This document shows, one piece after another, positions 56,135 through 64,000 of a DNA stretch of 64,000 nucleotides (positions are counted from its first letter, which is position 1; each line of letters opens with the position of its first letter). The translations under genes were made by a program, and so were the position numbers. Source of the DNA: Splendidivirga corallicola (GTDB lineage: Bacteria > Bacteroidota > Bacteroidia > Cytophagales > Cyclobacteriaceae); NCBI GenBank assembly GCA_030442035.1, contig JAUJEA010000006.1, positions 372,001 to 436,000 of the forward strand, written 5' to 3'. Under the pieces are notes generated by a model, which did no database searches, was not told the origin of the DNA, and saw only the letters and a program-made list of their open reading frames with translations.

Positions 56135-59100
56135 ATGAGCGGTAGCAGTTTGAAGTTATTGACCCTGAGTCTTTTCATGATCCTTATCTTCTCATTCGAA
56201 GCTAAGAGTCAATGTACCAGAGTACCTAGTGCTGGAGGAGGTTTTTTCCCCAGCCAGACTTGTCAACCCGTGACAGTCACATTATTAGAATTATCATCAG
56301 CTGTACCCGGCAATGTAAGAGCCGGAGACGTTTATACTATCGACTGGGGAGATGGGACAATTGTCACCCATACCACCACCGTAAATAATGAGGCGCCACC
56401 AGCTGGAATTATGACACACGTTTACGGTCCAACTGCTACTAATTGTTCTTACGCAACTATTTTCCGTGTAGAGAATCCTTGTGGTGTTGGGGATCAAATT
56501 ACAGGTATTGTAAATGTACACGATACTGACGAAGTCGGTATGAGCATCACACAGGATTATGTGATTTGTGAAGGTTATGGAGGCACTTTTACATTTACAG
56601 ATGCTACAACCATGAATTGTTTGGCACCAGCCTTTGGTGATGCTAATGATGGCCCCAGAACTATACGATGGGAATATGGAACTGGAGCATCATCCTTAGC
56701 AAATGTAACTGTGTCTGGTAATGATGCAAGTTCTTCACCTTATTTAGGGGCAACGTCCTCTGTCACAGGACCAGGGTCAAACAGTGAAACTGTTGTGATA
56801 CCCGCTGCTTCTACCGTTGGAATGGCTGGGTCTTATTTTGAAGTAACACTTCATAATTGGAATGACTGTAATCCATTTTCCAGTGGCACCACAGGTTCTG
56901 TAACTGTTACGGCACGCATTACTGTAATGGCTTCTCCTGTTGCACCAACAGCACCAGATCAGGACTATTGCTTTGGAGGTGTAGGGCCTCTTTTTGCTAC
57001 CGGTGCAGGTGGAACACTAAGATGGTACGAAAATGCTACTTTGGATGCACAAGGCCTGATAGCTTCCGGTACACAAGTAGCTACCGGAGGAACCTTCGCA
57101 CATGGTCAAACGGCTCCCGGAAGCTACACATACTGGGTTACTGAAACTGCCGCTAATTCCTGTGAAGGCCCTGCAAGGGAGGTAACTTTGAACATCAGGG
57201 AAGATCTTAATCTTACCGGTCCAATTTCCGGAGATCAAAATATATGTCCTGGAGAAACAGGTATTACCTATTCTCTTCCATCACCTCCTGCCACACAAAC
57301 GGTTGGAGGTACTACTGAATATGTCTGGAGCGTTCCCGTCGGATGGACCATCACAGCAGGTCAGGGTACTCAAACCATTACCGTAGACGCACCAAGTACA
57401 ACCGGTACGGATAATATAACAGCCTATTGGCAGTATACCTCAGCGCCCAATTGTGCTTCGAATACCTTAACATTACCAGTCACGATCAATATCATGCCGG
57501 CCGGAAACATTTCCGGAACACAAACCATATGTGAGGGCAGTGCACCAACAATTACACTGAACATGACGTCGGGTGTTGGAAACACCGGACCTTTTGAAGT
57601 TGATTATACTGATGGTACTAATAATTTTACGGCTACTGTGCCATTTGGATCATCCACTGTCACACCATCCATCGATCCTCCTGTTGGAACTACTACCTAT
57701 ACGATTACGGAAATCAGAGATCTTAATCCCAATGGTTGTACCACAACAGCACCGAATGCCCTGATTACAGGAAGTGCTGTAGTGACCGTCAGGGAAGATT
57801 TAAACCTGACAGATGTCGTTTCGGGACCAACCAATGTTTGTCCAGGCGATATTGTTAACTTTTCCTTGCCAGTTGACCCTCCCACAATGCCGGTTGGCGG
57901 TACAACGGTCTATCAATGGAGATTACCAAATTCCTCGGGGACCAACCTTGGAACAATTACCGCAGGACAGAATACAAAAGAAATTACGGTACAAGTAGGT
58001 AACAATACAGGTTTGAAAACGGTGCAAGTGAGATGGCGCTATTCAAACAGCCCAAGATGTTCAACCCCCTGGCAAACTTATAATGTTACCGTAAACATAG
58101 AACCCGAAGTTGAAATTAGCGGAGACCAAACTATCTGTCTGGGTGATAATCCCGTACTCACTTTCAGTAACCTGGTGGGTGTCGGTGGTTCAGGTCCCTT
58201 TGATATTGATTATACACCAGATGGTGGTACAACGATTTTTACAGCAACTAACGTAAACATTGCCGGTGGTACCGTTAATGCCCCGGCACCTGCAAGTGCG
58301 GGAGTTTATACCTACACCATAACCGAAATTAGAGACAATGCAACAAATGGTTGTGTATCTACAGCTCCAAGTAGTAATATCACAGGAAGTGCTACGGTAA
58401 CGGTAAGAGAAACATTGAATTTAGTGGATGTTATCACTGGTCCTGCCAATGTTTGTGCCAATCAGATAGGTGCCATATTTACCCTTCCCAACCCACCAGC
58501 AAGTCAGCCTGTGGGTGGCACAACGGAATATCAATGGACTGTACCCGCAGATTGGACTATAACAAGCGGACAAGGGACCGAAACACTTACAGTGGATATA
58601 GGCAGTTCAACAGGTCCCGGAAGAACAGTTAGTGTTGTTTGGCAATATCCAACGGCACCAAATTGTACTTCCGGCTCGGTATCTACCAATGTTACTGTAG
58701 ATCAGGGCCCAACCATTGCTACTGTTGGAGCAGGTCAGAGTTTCTGTACCACAACAGATCTGGTCTCAAATGGCCTGGGAGGCAATACTCCAACAGTCGG
58801 TACTGGTCAGTGGACTCAGGTAAGTGGTCCGGCTGTTGCTACGATTACCAATAACCTTGATCCAAATACCACAGTAAGTATAGCCAATGCTACCGAAGCT
58901 GGTGTATATGTTTTCAGGTGGTCTATTTCCAATGGAACCTGTCCGCCCAGCACGGCCGATATTACAATCGATTTTGGTACGGCTCCAGTCGCTGCTGATG
59001 CACATACTGGCTCAGGAACCAATACCGATGAAACCTGCGGAACAGTATTTACATTACAAGGAAATACACCTTTGAATGTACTTGGAGGGGCCGCAAATGG

Positions 59101-62100
59101 GCAATGGACTCAACTTTCAGGTCCTGGCATAACAACTTTTGGGGATGCCACAGATCCTAATTCAACAGCGACTGTTAGTGCCTTCGGGACTTATCAATAT
59201 CAGTGGGCTATAACCAGTGGAACATGTCCTTCAACTACAAGCACAGTAGATATAACTTTCCATGAATCAGCCATTGTTAATGTACCGGCAGACTTTGATG
59301 TTTGTAGAAATTCATTAACGCTGGTTCCCGTAACTGCAAGTGGTACGGTGAGTGGTAGTGTATCCACAGGTACATGGTCTGTAGTAGGTGGAACAGGATT
59401 AGGAACAGGGACATTGGTTTCTACAGATATGGGAGGTGGAAACATTGATTTAAGCTATACACCTGTAGTTGGAGACTTAGGACAGGTAATTATATTCGGG
59501 TTGACTTCGGCAAATCCGGGAACAAGTTGTACAGCTGTTGTTGAACAGCTGAGTATTACAATTAAAAAAGAACCAAATGTAACCAATGCAACACTTACAC
59601 AGACCATTTGCTCTGGTGGAACAGCTACTTTTACACCAACATCTGACGTTGGTACCGCAACCTTCTCCTGGACAGCCTCGGTGATTTCAGGAGGAACCGT
59701 AACCGGTTTTTCAACGAGTGGAACAGGAAATATATCGGAGATACTTATCAATGGTGGTAATAATATAGAAACTGTAAGATATGTTGTCACAGCCACTGAT
59801 GATGGTTGTACAAGTCCGTCTGTTAATTTTGATGTAACTGTTAATCCAACACCTACAGTCCAGGCTGATAAAAATTCGGAGACGATTTGTAACAATGGAA
59901 CAACAAGCATTGATTTGGATGCTGTCATACCAGTTGTTGGGACCACCTATACATGGACCGTGGTTGATAATCCTGATGTCACAGGAGAATCTGGAGATGC
60001 CACAGGTACTTTGACTGAAATTACACAAACATTAACCAACACAAGTAACATTGCTCAAACTGTTACCTATACAGTAACACCAACGGCCAATGCTTGCTCA
60101 GGTCCAACTGTAGACATTATCGTAACTGTTCAACCGGAACCAACCATCACCAACGGAGGGGCTATTACTATATGTTCCGAGGATCAATTAAACTTTACTC
60201 CTACCGGACCGGTAAGCGGAACCAATTTTACCTGGACATCCAGTTCTGATCCTAACATTACCGGAAACTCAGCTTCTGGTTCCGGAACGATTACAGATAT
60301 TTTAACCAACAGTGGTACTGATCCACATACCATTACCTATACGATCACACCAATTGCCAATGGCTGTACAGGACCTACAGACACATATGTAGTAACAGTG
60401 AATCCCAAGCCGGATATTACCAATATGCCAGTTGGGGCACAATCAATATGTTCAGGTGATACCTACACATTTAATCCCACCACAAACATCACTACTGGTG
60501 TCACAACCTATAGTTGGACAGTCGTAAGTACAGGGAACATCACAGGACTACCCGGAACCGGAAGTGGTACCGGAAATATTTCTCATACATTAACAAATAC
60601 CGGTACTAATGTAGAAATTGTCACCTATGCCATTACACCAACAGCAAATGGTTGTGATGGTGACCTTGAAATAATCACAGTGCTGGTTAATCCAGTGGCA
60701 GATGTCTCCAATGCCGTGCTTGCCGAAACGATATGTGATGGAGATATATTGAATTTCGTACCGACCAGTAATGTTGTGGGTACTACTTTTTCATGGACTG
60801 CTGCCCTGACATCTGGTACTGTAACAGGTTTCACAGCTGCTGGAACAGGTAGTATTACTGATCAGTTATTTAATACTACCAATGCAGCAGGTGTTGTTAC
60901 TTATACCATCACACCAACTGTGAATGGATGTACGGGAACACCTGCCAATTATGTGGTAACGGTTAATCCCTCTCCTGAAGTAACCAATGCTACATTAACC
61001 GCTACCATTTGCTCTGGAGATATAGTGAATTTCGTTCCTACCAGTGATGTAGCGGGATCATCTTTTAACTGGTCTGCCGCCATTTCAGGCAACCTGGTGG
61101 GCTGGACACCTACAGGTTCGGGAAATATAAGTCAAACGATCACCAATACTGGTACGACAAATGAAACATTGACCTATACCATCACTGCAAGTAAAGATGG
61201 ATGTTCGGGTACTCCGGTAAATTTTGTTGTCACAGTAAGACCTGAGCCAAATATCTCAAATCCAATTACAGATCTGACACAAACTATTTGTTCGGGAGGT
61301 ACGGCGACATTCACTCCTATTGAAACAGTGGTTGGAACGACCTTTAATTGGACTGTAGCTGTTACCAATGGAACGGCTACGAGTGCGGATATTACCGCAG
61401 GAAGCGGAACAGGTGCTATAAGCTCTGTGATCACTAATACCGGAACTATTGATGCAGAGGTAACTTACACATTTTCACCTGTTGCTAACACTTGTCCTGG
61501 TCCGAACTTCACAGTTGTGTTCACCATTACGCCAACACCTGATGTAAACAACCTACCTGCCACTACTACTATTTGTTCAGGAGAATCTTTAAACTTTACT
61601 CCTACAAGTTCTGTAGCCGGCACTACTTTTAGTTGGGTTTCATCGGTAAATGCAAATGTCACAGGAAATGCTGCCAATGGCTTTGGGCCAATCACCGATG
61701 CACTGACCAACACAAGTTTTGTACAACAAACAATTACTTATACAGTTACTCCTGAGGTTAATGGTTGTCCGGGGCCAGCCCAGGTATATACAGTCAACAT
61801 TGACCCAAAACCGGATGTATCCAATGCACCTTTGACACAAACAATTTGTTCGGGAGATCCCTTGAATATCGTTTTAACCAGTAATGTTGTCGGAACTACT
61901 TTTTCATGGACATCTAGCATTTCTGGTAACATTACAGGAAACACAGCTGCCGGAAGTGGTAATATCACTGATAATCTTGTCAATACAGGAACAAACATTG
62001 AAACTGTTACTTACACAATCATACCAAGCGCTAGCGGTTGCAATGGTGATCCGGTAAATTATGTTGTCACAGTAAATCCGACACCAAATGTAAATAATCC

Positions 62101-64000
62101 TGCACCAGACCTGACACAGACGTTATGCTCAGGAGGAACAGCAACTTTCAATCCAACGGGAGACGTGGCCGGAACCACCTACAATTGGACCGCTACGGTA
62201 AATGCTAATATTGCCGGATATGGTGTAGTACAGAACGGGACAGGTGCTATTTCCGAAGTCTTAACCAACACTGGTTTTAATATTGAAACAATCACTTATA
62301 CTATTACACCTGTCGCTAATGGTTGTAATGGCCCAACGGTGGATTTTGTAGTGACGATAAACCCTGAACCAAACATTAACAATAGCCCTGGAAATCAAAC
62401 TATCTGTTCCAATCAAAGTTTCAGCTACACACCGGCAGGCGATGTTGCAGGAACTGTATTCAACTGGACCAGTTCGAGTTCCTCTGTCAATATCGTCGGC
62501 AACACCACAAACGGTTCAGGTGCTATTAATGATGCGCTTACCAATAATGGTGTTACTTCAGAAACAGTAACTTATCAAATAACACCCGTTGCCAATGGTT
62601 GTAATGGCCCAACAGAAACAATTGTTGTGACAGTAAATCCGAGGCCAATTGTCGTTCCTTCCGTATTTTCTCAAGCCATTTGTGATGGGCAGGCAACCAA
62701 CATTACTTTAACCGGAGATGTAAGCTTTGGAACCGGAACAACCTTCAGTTGGACGATCGAGAGTCCTGGCCCGAATATAACAGGTGCAACAGCAGGAACA
62801 GGCAGCACCATTGCCCAGACACTTAATAATACCGGATCAGCAATTGAAACCGTCACCTACCGTGTAACGCCATCGGCCAATGGCTGTGACGGAAACTTTA
62901 GAGATATTATTGTAACAGTATATCCGACACCATCTACAAGTGCCATCACTTCCGCCACCGGGGGTTCAACTGATGCTTGTGTAAATGGCACAAATATTTA
63001 CAGAGTAGACGGAATTACAGGAACTATAGGATCCACTTATACATGGTCTATAGCACCTCTTGATGGAAATGAACCTACAGTAACAGCATTTAATAACAAT
63101 GTTATCCTTGATTTTGGTCCGAATCCCTGGACTGGAACACTAAGTGTTGTAGAAACAACCAATGGCTGCGATGGTCCTACACAAAATCTGGCGGTTAGCT
63201 CATTTGCACTACCGGTTCCTGATGCAGGAACAGATGTTACGGTATGTCAAGGTCAGTCAACGGTAATAGGTGGAACTCCTTCCGCGAGTGGCGGATCAGG
63301 AACCTACAGTTATCAGTGGACACCTGCAACGGGTCTTAATAATCCTTTTATTGCAAATCCAACTACAACACCAACTTCAACCATTACCTATACCCTGGAA
63401 GTAACCGATGTAACAACTGGATGTATAGCCTCTGATATTATTACGGTTACAGTTGAACCTTTACCCCCTCTGCCTACGATATCAGTGGCGGCCGGAACAC
63501 CTACTTTTTGTGAAGGTACAGGAACAGTAACACTTAGGTCATCCAATGTTGGAGCTGCGACTTATCAATGGTACAAAGAGGATGGTTTTGGAATCCCTCA
63601 AATCATTGTTGGCGCTACCAATCAGGATCTTGTGTTAAGCACTGAGGCGGAATCAGGCATTTACCATGTCGAGGTAATAAGTGCTTTTGGTTGTGTTAGT
63701 CCAATGTCAATCGGACAAAGTGTTACGATCAATCCGGTACCTGCTCAACCCACCATCTCCATTGTAGCGGGTGATGCAGATGCCCAGTTCTGTGATGATG
63801 CCATTACTACAGTTACACTGGAGGCAATTCATCCTGTAACCCCAACAATTGTATCATATGTCTGGTACAAGGATGGCAATCCGGTTGTAGGAGCCAATAC
63901 GAACCAAATCACCCTTTCCAATGCATCTGAAAGTGGAAATTATACAGTTAAATTGATAGGCATAGCTCCTACGAGCTGTGAATCCATAGAATCAGCACCG
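56135..64000 (+). CDS. Second giant surface protein with PKD-like repeats, 3' end beyond window
   Basis: An open frame of 2622 codons that runs off the right edge. Spot checks at 58502, 60542 and 63965 stay in the same frame and I met no stop. A signal peptide ends FEAKSQ. Residues about 27-290 are homologous to the N-terminal module of the first giant adhesin (YTIDWGDG, VGMSITQDYVICEGYGG, YFEVTLHNWNDCNPF). About 356-850 are 2.5 units of a ~200-residue double module. Two further Ig-like units (GQWTQVSGP, GQWTQLSGP) follow. Residues about 1146-2264 are some 12 tandem PKD-like repeats of 90-96 residues, each with ICSG and NGC cysteines. Ig-like WYKDG-type domains follow. A T9SS type B domain is expected beyond the edge but not seen. 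Confidence 0.92.
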   Translation, partial: MSGSSLKLLTLSLFMILIFSFEAKSQCTRVPSAGGGFFPSQTCQPVTVTLLELSSAVPGNVRAGDVYTIDWGDGTIVTHTTTVNNEAPPAGIMTHVYGPTATNCSYATIFRVENPCGVGDQITGIVNVHDTDEVGMSITQDYVICEGYGGTFTFTDATTMNCLAPAFGDANDGPRTIRWEYGTGASSLANVTVSGNDASSSPYLGATSSVTGPGSNSETVVIPAASTVGMAGSYFEVTLHNWNDCNPFSSGTTGSVTVTARITVMASPVAPTAPDQDYCFGGVGPLFATGAGGTLRWYENATLDAQGLIASGTQVATGGTFAHGQTAPGSYTYWVTETAANSCEGPAREVTLNIREDLNLTGPISGDQNICPGETGITYSLPSPPATQTVGGTTEYVWSVPVGWTITAGQGTQTITVDAPSTTGTDNITAYWQYTSAPNCASNTLTLPVTINIMPAGNISGTQTICEGSAPTITLNMTSGVGNTGPFEVDYTDGTNNFTATVPFGSSTVTPSIDPPVGTTTYTITEIRDLNPNGCTTTAPNALITGSAVVTVREDLNLTDVVSGPTNVCPGDIVNFSLPVDPPTMPVGGTTVYQWRLPNSSGTNLGTITAGQNTKEITVQVGNNTGLKTVQVRWRYSNSPRCSTPWQTYNVTVNIEPEVEISGDQTICLGDNPVLTFSNLVGVGGSGPFDIDYTPDGGTTIFTATNVNIAGGTVNAPAPASAGVYTYTITEIRDNATNGCVSTAPSSNITGSATVTVRETLNLVDVITGPANVCANQIGAIFTLPNPPASQPVGGTTEYQWTVPADWTITSGQGTETLTVDIGSSTGPGRTVSVVWQYPTAPNCTSGSVSTNVTVDQGPTIATVGAGQSFCTTTDLVSNGLGGNTPTVGTGQWTQVSGPAVATITNNLDPNTTVSIANATEAGVYVFRWSISNGTCPPSTADITIDFGTAPVAADAHTGSGTNTDETCGTVFTLQGNTPLNVLGGAANGQWTQLSGPGITTFGDATDPNSTATVSAFGTYQYQWAITSGTCPSTTSTVDITFHESAIVNVPADFDVCRNSLTLVPVTASGTVSGSVSTGTWSVVGGTGLGTGTLVSTDMGGGNIDLSYTPVVGDLGQVIIFGLTSANPGTSCTAVVEQLSITIKKEPNVTNATLTQTICSGGTATFTPTSDVGTATFSWTASVISGGTVTGFSTSGTGNISEILINGGNNIETVRYVVTATDDGCTSPSVNFDVTVNPTPTVQADKNSETICNNGTTSIDLDAVIPVVGTTYTWTVVDNPDVTGESGDATGTLTEITQTLTNTSNIAQTVTYTVTPTANACSGPTVDIIVTVQPEPTITNGGAITICSEDQLNFTPTGPVSGTNFTWTSSSDPNITGNSASGSGTITDILTNSGTDPHTITYTITPIANGCTGPTDTYVVTVNPKPDITNMPVGAQSICSGDTYTFNPTTNITTGVTTYSWTVVSTGNITGLPGTGSGTGNISHTLTNTGTNVEIVTYAITPTANGCDGDLEIITVLVNPVADVSNAVLAETICDGDILNFVPTSNVVGTTFSWTAALTSGTVTGFTAAGTGSITDQLFNTTNAAGVVTYTITPTVNGCTGTPANYVVTVNPSPEVTNATLTATICSGDIVNFVPTSDVAGSSFNWSAAISGNLVGWTPTGSGNISQTITNTGTTNETLTYTITASKDGCSGTPVNFVVTVRPEPNISNPITDLTQTICSGGTATFTPIETVVGTTFNWTVAVTNGTATSADITAGSGTGAISSVITNTGTIDAEVTYTFSPVANTCPGPNFTVVFTITPTPDVNNLPATTTICSGESLNFTPTSSVAGTTFSWVSSVNANVTGNAANGFGPITDALTNTSFVQQTITYTVTPEVNGCPGPAQVYTVNIDPKPDVSNAPLTQTICSGDPLNIVLTSNVVGTTFSWTSSISGNITGNTAAGSGNITDNLVNTGTNIETVTYTIIPSASGCNGDPVNYVVTVNPTPNVNNPAPDLTQTLCSGGTATFNPTGDVAGTTYNWTATVNANIAGYGVVQNGTGAISEVLTNTGFNIETITYTITPVANGCNGPTVDFVVTINPEPNINNSPGNQTICSNQSFSYTPAGDVAGTVFNWTSSSSSVNIVGNTTNGSGAINDALTNNGVTSETVTYQITPVANGCNGPTETIVVTVNPRPIVVPSVFSQAICDGQATNITLTGDVSFGTGTTFSWTIESPGPNITGATAGTGSTIAQTLNNTGSAIETVTYRVTPSANGCDGNFRDIIVTVYPTPSTSAITSATGGSTDACVNGTNIYRVDGITGTIGSTYTWSIAPLDGNEPTVTAFNNNVILDFGPNPWTGTLSVVETTNGCDGPTQNLAVSSFALPVPDAGTDVTVCQGQSTVIGGTPSASGGSGTYSYQWTPATGLNNPFIANPTTTPTSTITYTLEVTDVTTGCIASDIITVTVEPLPPLPTISVAAGTPTFCEGTGTVTLRSSNVGAATYQWYKEDGFGIPQIIVGATNQDLVLSTEAESGIYHVEVISAFGCVSPMSIGQSVTINPVPAQPTISIVAGDADAQFCDDAITTVTLEAIHPVTPTIVSYVWYKDGNPVVGANTNQITLSNASESGNYTVKLIGIAPTSCESIESAP
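57200..58709 (+). repeat. Tandem ~200-residue double-module repeats (2.5 copies)
   Basis: Copies start at 57200, 57794 and 58409, after a conserved ...VTVRE junction. Each has a first half with SGxxNxCPG, VGGTTEYxW and SGQGTxTxTVD motifs. The second half has SGPFxIDYTxG and YTITEIRDxxxNGC motifs. The third copy stops after its first half. Unit lengths are 594 and 615 nt. Confidence 0.85.
59570..62926 (+). repeat. Array of about 12 tandem PKD-like repeats
   Basis: Each unit of 90-96 residues starts at [E/T/K/R]P[N/D]V and has TICSG, GTTFSWT, ITxxLTNTG, TVTYTITPxANGC and VVTVNP motifs. Two cysteines per unit could form a disulphide. DNA copies have diverged, so recent slippage is not evident. 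Units 1, 7 and 10 share an SGGTATF variant and units 4 and 7 a GSGTG insert, hinting at a three-unit higher-order period. Confidence 0.85.

Noticed and set aside
59200-62856. Many minus-strand open frames of 60-160 codons
   Set aside because: They lie opposite the repeat array of the second giant protein, recur with its period and are rich in Val, Pro and Thr, as expected for the complement of Thr/Asn/Gly-rich repeats.
56135-64000. Possibility that the second giant gene is broken, because only short frames were obvious at first sight
   Set aside because: Translation from the ATG at 56135 stays in one frame to the last base with continuous repeats. It merely lacks a stop inside the window.

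Overview
The window looks like chromosomal DNA of a free-living Bacteroidota species, most likely of the Cytophagales type. It is AT-rich, gene-dense and poor in Shine-Dalgarno sites. It carries a SusC/SusD pair, C-terminal domains for the type IX secretion system (T9SS, both type A and type B/CHU_C), a PorP/SprF protein, the Bacteroidota-style parA-parB-DUF5683-dapB-lepB neighbourhood, a topoisomerase I without zinc fingers, and menaquinone genes. I see no rRNA, tRNA, CRISPR array, insertion sequence or prophage.

Layout. 1-12.7 kb: the 3' end of menE, a LexA-like XRE/S24 regulator, a small orphan protein, a DinB protein with two copies of a palindromic operator candidate, a polyamine block (agmatinase-type ureohydrolase and a fused SpeD-SpeE), SixA-like phosphatase, topA, a CobB-type sirtuin, an orphan coiled-coil membrane protein, an 868-nt stretch without genes, a VIT1/CCC1 transporter and menC. 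12.9-25 kb: queA, an MscS channel, a one-domain response regulator, an isolated susC/susD pair divergent from a DeoR/GlpR regulator, a DUF1800/DUF1501 secreted pair and a hotdog thioesterase. 25-33 kb: a 1234-residue T9SS-exported repeat protein, a membrane-tethered winged-helix regulator divergent from it, an LtaS/sulfatase-like envelope enzyme, a 33-nt perfect palindrome and a GNAT acetyltransferase. 33-45.6 kb is conserved housekeeping: YfhO-like membrane protein, kdsC, lepB, dapB, DUF5683, parB, parA, UPF0173 metallohydrolase, yidC and pyrG. 46-64 kb is a cell-surface locus running off the right edge.

The surface locus is the most notable part. It holds, all on the + strand, a 1784-residue PKD-rich adhesin with a gliding-motility-type C-terminal domain, a collagen-like/S74 chaperone-domain protein, a small CHU_C-type protein, a PorP/SprF outer-membrane partner, and a second giant protein. 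The second giant is open for 2622 codons to the window edge and contains about 12 tandem PKD-like repeats. The two giants share a homologous N-terminal module of about 300 residues but differ in their stalks. The layout recalls the sprB-sprF gliding adhesin locus, but the S74/collagen-like component and the paired giants are unusual. Its function (gliding, attachment or biofilm) is inference.

All calls come from reading the sequence and translations by eye; no database search was possible.
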